From Toxorhynchites rutilus septentrionalis (lineage: Eukaryota; Arthropoda; Insecta; Diptera; Culicidae): DNA of 64,000 bases. Location of the stretch: NCBI RefSeq assembly GCF_029784135.1, contig NC_073746.1:8279380-8343379 (forward strand). Reading direction: 5' to 3'. How positions within the stretch are numbered: the first letter of the stretch is position 1; each line of letters begins with the position of its first letter. A model generated the notes under the pieces. The model was given only the letters and a program-made list of their open reading frames with translations. It was not told the origin of the DNA and ran no database searches. This document shows positions 23,061 through 34,300 of the stretch, piece by piece. The position numbers and the translations under genes were made by a program.

Positions 23061-23280
23061 GAGGGCGCGCCCATTCAAATGAAACACAGATTTCCGCATA
23101 ACTCGAGAACTAATCAAGCAAACGGAATCGAATTTGGCATGTGGAAGTTCTAGGAGGCAATGAATGTTTCTATGGTAGCTCGAGACCCCTCCCCCTCTCT
23201 AACAGGGGGCTGCCATACAAATGGAAAACGAATTTCTGCATAACTCGAGAACTAATCAAGCAAAGAGTCTCACGGAAGCA
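23061..23280 (-). repeat. Family M fragment
   Basis: TAACTCGAGAACTAATCAAG occurs twice (about 23098 and 23240), around a CCCTCCCCCTCTCTAACAGG segment. This is the reverse complement of the tandem unit of the family M repeat. Confidence 0.7.
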
Positions 23281-24470
23281 GCCATTGAGTACAGATGTGT
23301 TTTTCAGTCACTCCGTTTTTATTTCTTGCTAGCTTTTGTTTCTCAACCGTCCGTGGTGATAGAAAAAGTGGTGTTTCAAAAAATGTCCGAAACAGTTTAT
23401 AGAAGAGATTACCAAGGATTATGAATGTTTTCTATAATGTTTTCTTGGGTAATTTAGAAAGTGGAAAAAGTGTTACGTTTAAGTTTTTCGTTTGGTTATG
23501 TTTAGTTTGGAGAAGAGTTCATTTCTCCCTTTGTCGTTCATCGTCGCGGTTGTGTTTGTAGTGCGGAGCAGATTCCGGAGAAAATATAGGGCTGCAGAAT
23601 GAGACCCGCACACACGCTAGAAACACGGAGAGCTAAACAAAGCTAAGTCCTCTCACATTACTCTCTTTCTCTCCATTCCTCTCTTTCTCCTTCCTATATT
23701 CCTAGTATAATCTCGATTTATACGCTCTTTTCAGCAGAACTAATTTTCCAGCTTTTTCAGCTAGGAAAGATATACCAACAGCAGGGCGACAACTCTGAAA
23801 AATGACGGGGAAGAATTAATAACACTATTATCATGTTTGCATTAATTGTCTGGAAGTCAACATAGATGTGCGTTTCGGTTGGGAGATACTGGGAGATCAC
23901 GGGAATTCATGGTCAACGCAGTGATTCGGGAACAGAAATGAATGAACTGTCCCACTTTCTTTAGCCTCATTCATCCATGGATTTTGGGTGATTTGGAGAA
24001 AGTGGAACTGAATTCAATTTGTGGGGATACATTCTGCAACCAAAAAACATGTAAACAAACTGTGTTCACCTTGCATTTCTGTGGCTTCTTGCGGTTGCTT
24101 CCTGATGAAGCCACGCCTCAAGAGCTTGACATGAATGGACATGTAGTTCCGCTGCATTAATATCGGAGCAAATGACCCGTGAAACAAAACATCTTTAAAT
24201 TGCGATTTCAGTTGCCTCCTGGAATATGAATAACTGGCTCGGAATTCCAGCCCTCAGATGTAAAATCCGATGTTCAAATGAACGAACTCCAGGTTGCATT
24301 TTTATATTTATGCTCCGTGTTTGTTTCGTATGCATTGTATGCCGCTTTTGGAATCCAAATTATATCCAAAAATAGATCTTTTTGTATGGGTTTCATGCGT
24401 ACGTTTCTGTGTTGAATAGATATTGGTTATGGGCTGTTTTTAGCGAGTGATATCAGTGTACGGTGATTAT
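23281..24470. other. Spacer, no recognisable gene
   Basis: A pyrimidine-rich patch lies at about 23645-23700. Open frames are short and without motif. No repeat family from elsewhere in the window was recognised. Confidence 0.4.
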
Positions 24471-24813
24471 CAGGGATGCCAGGTGATTTTTCCAAGTGTC
24501 TTCACATGATACGAGGGGATGTCTTCACAGTCATGTCGGAGGAGGCTGGAATTGTTATATGGCGCATTCCATTAATTTTGCTGGGGTTTTCAGGTTTATT
24601 TCAGTAGATCTGAACGAACAATATATTGCGCAGCTACGAACTAGATTTTGTGAGTTTAGAAGTGATGGTTGGCTTGATGGGCCGTTGATTGAGTGAATGT
24701 AGCCCCCGTTCTTCCATAGGGACGGAGCTTCGATAGCTAGATTTGTATGTTTCAGTATCGAGATTTTGGTTGTAACTTAGACCATATACATGGGACTTAT
24801 TGTTGAGATGGTA

Positions 24814-26088
24814 AAGTCTGATTCATTTAATATTGGAACACATACAAATACACATATTGTGTTTCATACAAATGTAGCATTTTCTTTACTCTTTCATAAA
24901 AAAAAATTAAAAAAATTATTCATTGCTGTTTCGAAGAAATTCTCGTACTATTCCCGTAATACGGCACATTAGGCGGCGCACACCCTTTTCGTCCACGGTT
25001 TTGGCGATTTGATTCCACCAGTTCTTCATTTGAGTCATGTTCCTAACAAGTTTTCCCTTTGCCTTAAGCCTCCGCTTCGTGATTGCCCAGTATTTCTCTA
25101 TCGGCCGGAACTGGGGGCAGTTTGGGGGGTTGAGGTCCTTCGGTATTACGCTGACCCCGTTCGTTGCGTACCATTCCATAACCGTTTTGCTGTAATGGCA
25201 GCTTGCGAGGTCCGGCCAAAACATTACTGGACGGTCGTGGGCACGAATAAACGGCAGAATCCGTTTCTGTAGGCACTCTTTTTCGTAGACTTCTGATGTC
25301 ATTGTCTTGTCAGTGAGAAAGACTTTGGTTTTCTGTCCACAACTGCATATCCCCTGCCAAATCATGTACTTGCGGGCGAATTTATCCGCAAACACGAACT
25401 TAAATTTTGCAGGTACATCCCCCCGAGCCGTCGCCAAATAAAATTGTTGACCTGGGATTTGCCCAAAGTCCGCCTTCACGTAGGTCTCATCGTCCATCAG
25501 AATACATCCGTCGAACTTGGTCAGCACTTGGTCGTACAGCTTTCGAGCACGGATTCTGGCCACATTGTTCTGCTTCAGCGTCCGATTTGGCTGTTTGCTG
25601 GCTCGGAATGACCTTATTCCTTCCCGGAGACGAATTCGTCGCACCGTACTGTGAGCGGCCTGGAACTTATTGGCCAAATCGCGGTCTGAAAGATTGGGAT
25701 TCCTCTTGACGGCCTTGATGACTTTCCCGCGCAGTTTCCGGTCGACAGTTCCACTCCGACGCTTCGAATGCGGCTTCCGAGCCGTCGTCAATGTTTCCTT
25801 GTACTGCTTGATAACACGCCATACGGTATTTCTGGACATTTTAAGCTGTTTAGCTAGCTTAGATGCCGACAACAATGGATTTTCAAGAAAACTGTGCACA
25901 ATTTTATCTCTCCGTTCGGCTTCCATGGCGGTTGTTTACAAAATGCTATCGTTTGGTGTTATGACATAAATACATGGTGAAAGGTAATGAATTTCCCGAC
26001 ACGTGGGTGAAAAAAGTTTCCAAATCCGTCCACTAGGAGCGCCACAATGAGCAAAAGAATTTGTTCCAATATTAAATGAAGCAGACTT
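24814..26088 (-). mobile_element. Apparently intact DD37E mariner-superfamily element
   Basis: A 1275-bp element lies between TA dinucleotides (24812-24813, 26089-26090). Its terminal inverted repeats begin AAGTCTG(A/C)TTCATTTAATA and agree over about 27 bp with one mismatch. It contains a single uninterrupted transposase gene. Its ends differ from those of the other DD37E family in this window (AAGGGTGTGTCACATC), so two DD37E families are present. Near-perfect ends and an open frame suggest a recent insertion. Confidence 0.92.
24916..25926 (-). CDS. DD37E transposase, full length
   Basis: The 336-residue protein would cut its element out and reinsert it at TA. Residues about 9-48 and 62-107 form two helix-turn-helix regions, the usual bipartite DNA-binding part of Tc1/mariner transposases (KLAKQLKMSRNTVWRVIKQ is the first recognition helix region). 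The catalytic triad is visible: aspartate in LMDDETYVKADF (145/146), aspartate in FWPDLASCHYS (239) and glutamate in RPIEKYW (277), with 37 residues between the last two. Length matches the family. The chosen start, MEAERRDKIV, lies about 160 bp inside the right terminal repeat, leaving room for a promoter. No stop or frameshift is seen. Activity is possible but untested. Confidence 0.93.
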   Translation of the reverse strand: MEAERRDKIVHSFLENPLLSASKLAKQLKMSRNTVWRVIKQYKETLTTARKPHSKRRSGTVDRKLRGKVIKAVKRNPNLSDRDLANKFQAAHSTVRRIRLREGIRSFRASKQPNRTLKQNNVARIRARKLYDQVLTKFDGCILMDDETYVKADFGQIPGQQFYLATARGDVPAKFKFVFADKFARKYMIWQGICSCGQKTKVFLTDKTMTSEVYEKECLQKRILPFIRAHDRPVMFWPDLASCHYSKTVMEWYATNGVSVIPKDLNPPNCPQFRPIEKYWAITKRRLKAKGKLVRNMTQMKNWWNQIAKTVDEKGVRRLMCRITGIVREFLRNSNE

Positions 26089-26664
26089 TATGTAGCCGAA
26101 AAGCCTTCGATTTGTGAAGTGTTCGTTTGAGGGATCTGGATTAGCCTGTTGTATAGTATAGGCCCAGTGTAATAATAATACAGTGTCACAATCATTCGAA
26201 TTCTCGCATCCGCGCTCGATGAACTGGTGTCTTTTAGAGACAATGTATATTCAGACCGCATGAAGTTTTCCGGAATTTGAAGTGGATATCGCTCGTTTGT
26301 TGAATTTATTCTCTATGCTACTGGATTTTCTGCTTGGAAAGGTTTGAAAAAGGCCAATGAATGACCCCGAGACAAAAGTCTCCGTTGATTGCTGGGAGCA
26401 AAGGTAGACGGGTGACACTTATATAAAGGCGAGCGAATGTCACTGAGACAAAATCCCTACATCTTTTGATGATATTTTCTTCCAATAGTTGGAATTTTAT
26501 AGAAATAAAATCTCTCAAAAATCCACATACGCTAGCATACTGAAGTGTCTTCACATACTTCGTAATGTCTTCAAAATGTTTTCACATAATCCAATGTCTT
26601 CACAGTAGGTCAAATGTCTTCACAATGAAGAAATGTCTTCAAACCTGGCATCCCTGGTGACTAT

Positions 26665-27239
26665 TGCAAGCAGTGAATCAGCGGAGATTTATTTATTTAC
26701 CGCTCTCATGCCGGAGACAAAGTTCTTATCGTTTTAGAGCAGCAGGAATTTTTTTATGCAGTGAGGGAACGAAGAAAGAAAAAAATGTTGCGGTGATACC
26801 ATACCGAGGAAAGAATCCACACACTGCAGAATAGCTGACTTCCAGGAACATAGGATTCTACTTTCTTCCCACGCATTTGTAACCTCTAAAATAATTACTT
26901 TCTATTTATAGATTTCATTCGCGGTCATCGATTCTGTCGACTTTTTATAATTATTTCATCTTTTTTTAAAAAAAATATCGAAACAGAATACGCTCGATAA
27001 TTAACAGGTTATAAATTATTTATATATATTTTTGATTAATTTTAGATAAGTTCTCTAGGTTACCTTCTAAGGTTTCCTAAAGTTTATTTTCGCCGTTCCT
27101 ATTAGATATCTATTAATTTCTATGAAGCGTTCCGGTTACCTTCTCAGGTTCCCCAAAAAAGATGCGTTTAATAATTAAATAACAATAGCTGGTCCAATTA
27201 ATTGTTTGGGTTTTCCTTCTCAGGCCACATAAAGATAAT
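26665..27239. other. AT-rich spacer
   Basis: Unrecognised except for two copies of GGTTACCTTCTMAGGTT (about 27058 and 27136), which may already belong to the 3' region of the LINE-like fragment that follows. Confidence 0.4.
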
Positions 27240-27666
27240 ATCTGCTGCGCGTTGTAACACATGAAGTTTTTTTTTTCGTCGAATAGTCAATAGCTCGTGT
27301 TTACATAATCACATCACTTACCGCAGTGAATCCTGATTTTTCTTAACCATTCCCACTAACAACTATCCCTTCCATGATAAACGCTAGGGAACCACGCTAT
27401 AGAGGCGACCCTTCTGGCCTTCGGGCGGCGAATATCATACTAACATTCCTTCCCTTCCCCTGGAGACTGTAAGGACGTGGCCGGCGTCGTTATTGACCAT
27501 GTAAAGCTCGAATCACCGAAAATTGCACAACAGGAATGATTTGCTAGTCCCAAGCGTTATTCTGCGTGTTCTTTGTGCAATTTGGTTGGTTCAGGTCAAT
27601 CACGGAGAGCAACTACGAATTGTACAGTCTACCCAAGCTCAAGCTCAAGCTCAAGCTCAAGCTCAA
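27240..27666 (+). mobile_element. Probable LINE 3' end with (AAGCTC)n tail
   Basis: A non-coding stretch containing GTAAGGACGTGGCCGGCGTC ends in five to six units of the hexamer AAGCTC (27635-27666). It then abuts a family M fragment. LINEs of RTE- or LOA-like groups often end in short tandem repeats, so this is plausibly a 5'-truncated copy. No coding part is left and no target duplication was identified. Confidence 0.4.
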
Positions 27667-28030
27667 CTCGAGAACTAATCAAGCAAAAGGGTAGGTAAAA
27701 CTCGAGGAAGAAATCATCCGATTTCAGATGTCATCATTTTATTATATTTTCTGTATTAAACATGTATTCCATGTAAGGGAGAAACATGTTATTTGCAAGT
27801 GATTGAAATGAGAATTGGGTCTGGAAATAATTTGATATTATAATGACGAGTTCTGGTAAAAGCACTAGGAAATTTATAGTAAAAGGAATTTGTAAAGGGT
27901 CAAAATTTATCAATTAACAATTCTGCGATTGGATCCATGAACGTGCGCTTAGTAAAAAAAAAGAGAATGTTTGAAAGTATGTATAAAAAAAACCATTTTG
28001 GGCGAGACGAAGTTTGCAGGGTCAGCTAGA
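27667..28030 (-). repeat. Family M, fixed-end portion
   Basis: The right edge GGGCGAGACGAAGTTTGCAG followed by GGTCAGCTAGA is the complement of the family start TAGCTAACCCGGCAAACTTC seen at 29888 and 49035. The interior (ACATGTTATTTGCAAGTG, CACTAGGAAATTTATAGTAA) matches the outer repeat of the 49-59 kb nest, where it is split by the hAT-like insertion. Confidence 0.75.
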
Positions 28031-28254
28031 AGATTGATAACATTGAATTGAGATTCTTCTACTTTTGAATGCAACATATGTTGCTCAACTAGTGAACCAG
28101 AGCTGAAATAATATGTCCCAGTATCACAAATAAAAAAATAAAGTTTAAGTTGATGAAAACAGAAGTCATCCGGAAATAGTTGACCCAAAAAAAATGTGAT
28201 CTATTAACATCAAAAGAATCACATTAACACAGAGAGTCAAAAATTATAGCGATG

Positions 28255-29100
28255 CGATTGGATGGGCAGAATAAACACATTTTATAAACGGTTTTATTTA
28301 GATTGCCCTGTAATCTGTTTGTATGTTTGTATGTTTGTAATATGTTTGTCTGTAGCGCTGGTCCACATTAATTGAAATTTGACCCCCTTCCTGTTGACCG
28401 ATTGATCTGAAATTTGAAACACACCTTTATCTCTGTAGTCATTATAAAACTCCGTATTTCATAATCTTCAAAATCCAAGATGGCGGCCGTTACAAAATGG
28501 CGGATCACATATTTTCTCAAAACCTCATCAATATGCGTTTTCCAAAATCCCATCAATATGGGTATCAAATGAAAGGGCTTGACTAGGAGAACACAGTTAT
28601 TTATGAAAAATGCAAATCTATGATGGCTGTCACTATCAAATGGCGGGCTGCATATTTTCTCAAAACCCGATTAATATGGGTATCAAATGAAAGGGCTTGA
28701 ATAGTAGATCACAGTAGATCATGAAAAATCCAAATCCAATATGGCCGCAATCACAAAATAGCAAATTACTTTAATAAACGGTTTTATTTAGCTTGAACTG
28801 TTCGTATGTATGTTTGTATGTTTGTAGGGTTGTCCCACATTAATAGAAATTTGATCAATAGGAACTGACCGAATTTAGAAAATACCTTTATCTCTGCTGT
28901 CATTTTAAAACTGCTTATCTTGAAAAATCCAATTTGACCGCCGCTACAAAATAGCTGGTTCCATATCATCTCAAAAAAAAAAAGTTGATTGAGATATGTG
29001 TATCAAACGAACGAACTGGACTTGAAGAACACACTATTTATTTTCTGCAATCCACTCAATACCGGTATCAAATGAAATTTTTTGACTTCTAGAATACAGT
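28255..29100. repeat. Degenerate tandem repeats of about 110-120 bp
   Basis: The phrases ATAAACGGTTTTATTTAG (28276, 28778), TATGGGTATCAAATGAAAGG (28557, 28675), CATATTTTCTCAAAAC and AAAATCCAA..ATGGCGGC/ATGGCCGC recur in order. The array continues in diverged form to about 29090. It has no gene. Confidence 0.7.
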
Positions 29101-29363
29101 ACAATGGTTTTATTGTAGAGAAATATTCTAATGAAACAGATAATGTACAAAAAACTAGAAAATAAAATAAGTAAACAAACTTTTTTAGTTAAACGGTTTA
29201 ATTGTGATTAAACACAATAATGTACTAAAAGCAAGAAAATAATTAGGCAAGTAGCGGTTAGCAGCTATCACACCTCTCCTTCGCGTTGGATTTCCATTAT
29301 CCACAATTAGCGACTTCATCATTTGTCCCACGAATTTATTTTAGTCTTATCAATGCCCTAGAC

Positions 29364-30563
29364 CAGGGGTTCTCAAACTGTTTTGGGCCAGAGACCCCTT
29401 TTCCAGAATGAAGTGATACCAAAGACCCCAATAGCCAAATTTCTTTAAAAATCTGTAGTTTTTTCTTATTCATACGTAATACTTACCAATTTTAATTTCG
29501 TCAACATTGCGGTTGATGAACTTGAAAAACTTAACCTTATTTTTTTATTAAAATTCAACAAAATAAATATATACATGAAAGTCAGTAATTATCAAGTGTT
29601 ACTAATAATTTTTAAATACACATTACATACAAATACTTAAGTAGGTAATTAATTTTTGAAACTAACTTTAAAATCACAAAGCGAAGATAAAAATATGTTC
29701 AGGAAAAACGTAATCCTACGCCAAAAACTATGGATGGGTTATACCTAAAATACAACCGCAAGGTTGACCTAGGGCTACCGTTGGCTTGGTAGATATTTGA
29801 GTGTATTGATTAAATTATTGATTAAACCAGTGATTGAATCAAACAATTTCCGAATTCAGATGCGAACCAATCCCAATATTGGTCAACTAGCTAACCCGGC
29901 AAACTTCGTCCCGCCCATTTTTTAGTTGTATGGCAGCCACCCCTAAGAGAGGGGGGAGGGGTATCTAACCACCATAGAAACATTCATTGCACCCTAAAGT
30001 TTCCATATGCCTAATTTGGTTTAATTTGCTTGATTAATTCTCGGGTAATGCAAAAATTTGTGTTTCATTTGGACGGCAGCCCCCTCTAAGAGAGGGGGAA
30101 GGAGTATCTTAACACCATAGAAACATTTATTGCATCCTAAAACCTCCACATGCCAAATTTGGTTTCATTTGCTTGATTAATTCTCGAGTAATGCAGAAAT
30201 TTGTGTTTCATTTGTATGGCAGCCCCCCCTTTGAGTGGGGGAAGGACTGTCTAACCATCATAGAAACATGTATTGCACCCTAAAACTTTCACATGCCAAC
30301 TTTGGTTTCGTTTGCCTGGTTAATTTCCGAGTAATGCAGAAATTTGTGTTTCATTTGTATGGCAGCCCCCCCTTAGAGAGGGGGGAGGGGTCTCAAAATA
30401 TCACGAAAACCTTCCCCGGCCCCAAAAACCCCTACTTACCAATTTTCATGTCGATCGGTTCAGTAGTTTCCGAGTCTATAAGAATCAGACAGACAGACAG
30501 ACATCACTCCATTTTTATATATATAGATTCATGGGTCGATATCGACCACTTTGAGAAACCCTG
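29364..30563. mobile_element. hAT-type MITE with perfect 8-bp target duplication
   Basis: The ends are CAGGGGTTCTCAAACTG and, in complement, CAGGGTTTCTCAAAGTG. The flanks are CCCTAGAC on both sides (29356-29363 and 30564-30571). The 8-bp duplication and CAG...CTG termini are hAT hallmarks. It contains no transposase. A degenerate CTACG-type motif lies inside at 29708-29775, and a family M repeat is inserted at 29888-30529. Confidence 0.88.
29888..30529 (+). repeat. Family M repeat, most complete copy
   Basis: Starts TAGCTAACCCGGCAAACTTC and ends in AGACAGACAGACAGACAT, a short spacer and TATATATATAGATT. Between them are about four tandem units of 120-130 bp, each with GTATGGCAGCC, a G-rich GAGAGGGGGGA patch, CACCATAGAAACATTTATTG, TGCCAAATTTGGTTTCATTT and TTCTCGAGTAATGCAGAAAT. 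There is no coding capacity. A fixed 5' end, internal tandem units and a 3' microsatellite recall the microsatellite-associated elements described in insects, but class membership is an inference. Confidence 0.8.
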
Positions 30564-30717
30564 CCCTAGACTAATGATGGAGAGGTGTGATAACTGCTGA
30601 CAGCTACTTGCCTAATTATTTTCTAGCTTTTAGTACATTATTATGTTTAATCACAATTAAACCGTTTAACTTAAAAAGTTTTTTGACTTATTTTATTAGC
30701 CATATGAGCTATTCTGT

Positions 30718-31239
30718 TTGAGATATTCATTATATTCGTCAACACGCCCTGCGTACACTGCTGGATCGATACGCTGTCGACGTCTGTTTCCAGAACAAAA
30801 AGCCACTGAACGCCAGCAAAATGATCTGATGCATGGAACTGCATCCTCATTATCTCCATCGTTTGATAACTTCACTGCACCTGCTCCCAAGCAGAAGTTT
30901 TGGCTTTACCTATCCCGCATTTCTTACAATGTCACCGTGGAACAAATTCATGAGTTGGCCATACAAAGATTAGGAACAAACGATATCGAAGTGTTCAGAC
31001 TCGTCGCCAAGGGAAAAGATGTTAGCAGTATGTCATTCATCTCGTTTAAGCTTGGAATCAGTTCCGACCTAAAAGCTAAGGCTCTCTCGACTGCAACATG
31101 GCCTAAGGGTATATTGTTCAGAGAGTTCAAGGATAACAGACCCGTTGCAAATTTTTGGCAACCCTCACGAACACCGAATGCAGATTCATCCTTATACTCA
31201 GTGACAACAGATCGCCAAGAGGGTGCCATGGTAGTATAA
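30718..31239 (+). pseudogene. LINE ORF1 (gag-like) C-terminal fragment
   Basis: The 173-codon frame carries KQKFWLYLSRISYNVTVEQI, VFRLVAKGKDVSSMSFISFK and WPKGILFREF. This is a conserved nucleic-acid-binding segment found in ORF1 of CR1/Jockey-group LINEs, known to me by pattern only. The first 50 residues lack recognisable content and are probably read out of the original frame. ORF1 proteins coat LINE RNA; this copy lacks the N-terminal part. Confidence 0.6.
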
Positions 31240-31300
31240 ATGGTATATCGGCTATAAACATCCCAGAACGCATTGCCTCTAGCATCATGGAAACAAGAAT

Positions 31301-31375
31301 GCAAGAATGAGCAGCAAGCGCGACTGGGTTGGGAGGATTAGACCCAACCCAGTCGCGCTTGCTGCTCATTCTTGC
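31301..31375. repeat. Perfect 33-bp inverted repeat with 9-base loop
   Basis: The arm at 31301-31333 begins GCAAGAATGAGCAGCAAGCG and is perfectly complementary to 31343-31375; the loop is AGGATTAGA. It sits at the junction between ORF1 and ORF2. Perfection within an otherwise decayed LINE points to a recent template-switch event or an assembly artefact. Confidence 0.97.
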
Positions 31376-34300
31376 CATCTCAGTCGTTCTGGCCCTGTGG
31401 TTGTGGACGATGACGGGGTCTTCCAAGCATTTATTCCAGGCAAGTATTCGTGTTGTTCGAGCCCTTCATCGCCTGATATTGTTCCAACTTGCAGTGCAAC
31501 TCAATTTTCACCAGTCTCACCTCATCAATCACCTCTGGTTAATCAAACACTGGGACGCATCGAAAACAGTACTATGGAAGCCCTATTTCCCCCCGCCGTA
31601 GTCGAGTCTCTCCCGCCAGCATTCAACAGTCGTCCCGGCCCTACGTATGGGAGTGGTACTAGGGTCTTCCAGCTCGACATCAAAGGCAAGTACGATGGTC
31701 CTATGTACTCGATGACTCCTGATTTGCCCATCGCTTGCAGCCTCCTGTCACCTATCAGCAATCGTCCTGGTATGGCCACCACAAGTCATCAATTTCGTGG
31801 CCATCGAAATTCTGGAGTATCCATCTACTACCAGAATGTAAGAGGATTGCGGACTAAGATTGAAGACTTTTTTACTTCCGTTACTGCTTCGCCATATGAC
31901 GTACTCGTGTTAATTGAAACCTGGCTCGATGATGTTATACCTTCTAACATGCTGTTTAGCAGCGATTATTCTGTTCATCGGGGGGACCGCAATGCGTTGA
32001 CGAGCACTAAGAAGCGTTCAGGCGGTGTCCTCATTGCTGTGAAGGATACCATCTCGTCCAGTCTAATTCCGACTAACGTAGACAGCATTGAGCACGTATG
32101 GGTGTCGTTAAGCATGTCACAATGTAAGCTTGTCATTGGTGCCGTGTATATTCCTCCAGATAAGGCGTCGGATGTGCAGTTGTCTAATCTCCATATCGAC
32201 TGTATGGAATCAGTAGTCACACACTCCGGGCATGATTCGGTTGCTGTATTCGGTGACTACAACAGACCTGGACTGCGATGGATTCGAAACGATAATTCTA
32301 GATGTTGCGTGGATCTCACAATATCATCTATTACTCAATCCAACTCTGTTCTGCTTGATGGCATGAGCTCCAATAACATGTGGCAGATGAACTGTCTGAA
32401 AAACCACTCCGGGAATACGCTTGATCTGTTATTTGTCAATGAGGAGATAACTAACTACCGACATCCACCATCCACCTTTCTCATGTACAATCGAAATTGA
32501 CAAGCCTTTACTAGAGCTCAATGGCCATGAATTTGACGTCGAAGCACTTAACTTCAAGAAAGCTGATTTCAACAGATTGGGCCAATATTTATCGTCAGTG
32601 GACTGGTCGCCAATGATCCAGTGTGTAAATCTGTATGATGCTGTCGAGAAGTTCACTCTCATACTTCAACGCGCTTTCATCTTATTCGTTCCACATCTAC
32701 GTCCCCCGCAGAAACCACCTTGGTCAAACGCTGAGCTTAGACGTAGGAATAAACGCTGCGCATAAGATTTACCGAAGAAATCGTATATCAACGAACAAAG
32801 CATCGTTCCAATTCGCCAGCCGTCTGAAGCCTGAACCGTCAACTCTATCGTAAACATGTGGTCTTTATGGAACGAAATTTGAAACGCAATCCAAAAAGCT
32901 TCTGGAATTTTGTGAAATCTAAGCGCAAAGAGTCTACACTACCTTCGGCAATGTATTTGGATGAACGACTGGCTGGCAGCTCTTCGGATAAATGTAAGCT
33001 TTTTGCTTCCTACTTCAGTTCGATGTTCAACCCCACCTCTGACAGCGTTGAAGCTGCTCTGGAACTAACTCCTGCTGGGAGCGCAGACGCTGATACACCT
33101 GAAGTATCATCAGAAGGGATACGAAAAGCGGTCGAGAAATTAAAAATTTCCTATCAGCCTGGACCAGATGGAATTGCAGCGTGTGTTCTGAAAAAATGAT
33201 TCGAACATCTGGAACAGCCACTCACTCATTTGTACAACTTGTCTCTGAGAACTGCAACCTTCCCAACTCGATGGAAAGCATCGTTCATGTTTCCGGTGCA
33301 TAAAAAAGGAAGCAAAAACGATGTCCGGTGTTATCGGGGCATCACATCGCTGAGTGCTTGCTCAAAGCTATTTGAAATAATTATGTCGGAACACATGTTT
33401 CGTCAGGTGAGACACTACATTTCCCCGAACCAACATGGATTTTTTCCTGGCAGAAGTGTCGCTACAAATTTGTGTGAATTCACATCCTTCTGTCTTAGCA
33501 AAATTGAAGAGGGCCGACAGATTGACGCCATTTACACCGACCTCAAAGCAGCATTCGACAAGGTTGACCATAGTATACTTCTGGCCAAATTAGCAAAACT
33601 TGGTTTCTCTGTAAGGCTCGTTAAATGGCTTCGCTCATATTTCCTCGCTAGAAAACTAGCAGTCAAAATTGGCTCTTGCACCTCAACCTGGTTTGAAAGC
33701 AGCTCCGGAGTTCCTCAAGGTAGCAATTTGGTACCGCTACTATTCTCACTGTTCATCAACGATGCCATCGTGTATCTTGGAGCCGACTGTTGCCTGGTAT
33801 ATGCTGATGATCTAAAGCTGTACATTGACGTCAACAGCATTGAAGATTGTCGTAAACTCCAAAAACTTCTTGATAAATTCGCTGCTTGGTGTCGCGTAAA
33901 CAGGATGCAACTAAGCATACCAAAATGCTCTGTCATAAGCTTCCACCGCAAGATGAACCTCTTGTCGTTCGAATACACTGTCGGGGACGAAGTGTTAAGT
34001 CGAGTTCAAACGATTCGAGATCTCGGTGTCTTCCTTGATCCAGCTCTGTCATTCCGGAACCACTACGAAGACATCATAGACAAGGCTCGTCGTCGATTGG
34101 GATTTGTGAGCAAATTGAGCAGAGAATTCCGAGATCCTTACACGCTTACAGATCCTTGTATTCGTGCTTGGTTCGGCCGTTTCTAGAAAGCGCTTCATTA
34201 ATATGGGACCCTTATCGTAGCACTATGGCTGCTCGCATCGAATCAATTCAGGGAAGGTTCGTCAGATTCGCCCTACGTCTCCTGCCATGGAATGATCCGC

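Larger units (their letters stand above)
24471..26656. mobile_element. hAT-type MITE carrying a DD37E element
   Basis: The ends are CAGGGATGCCAGGT and its complement ACCTGGCATCCCTG. The flanking 8 bp are GTGATTAT (24463-24470) and GTGACTAT (26657-26664), an 8-bp target duplication with one change, as hAT elements make. Subterminal words ATGTCTTCACA recur two times near the left end and about six times near the right end, resembling transposase-binding repeats of hAT elements. Without the nested element at 24814-26088 the MITE is about 0.9 kb and has no transposase. Confidence 0.8.
29161..30697. mobile_element. Element with 119-bp inverted repeats, split by a hAT-type insertion
   Basis: Left arm 29161-29279 and right arm 30579-30697 are near-perfect complements, including GTTAAACGGTTTAATTGTGA and AATAATTAGGCAAGTAGC. 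Removing the nested hAT-type element leaves about 330 bp, so the original was a MITE-like hairpin with a loop of about 90 bp. No target duplication was resolved. Confidence 0.75.

Noticed and set aside
27634..27668. Telomere-like hexamer repeat
   Set aside because: AAGCTC units are few, internal and follow a LINE-like 3' region, so a retroelement tail is the simpler reading.
28255..29100. CRISPR-like array
   Set aside because: The repeats are long, degenerate and lack constant short repeats with unique spacers; the window is eukaryotic.
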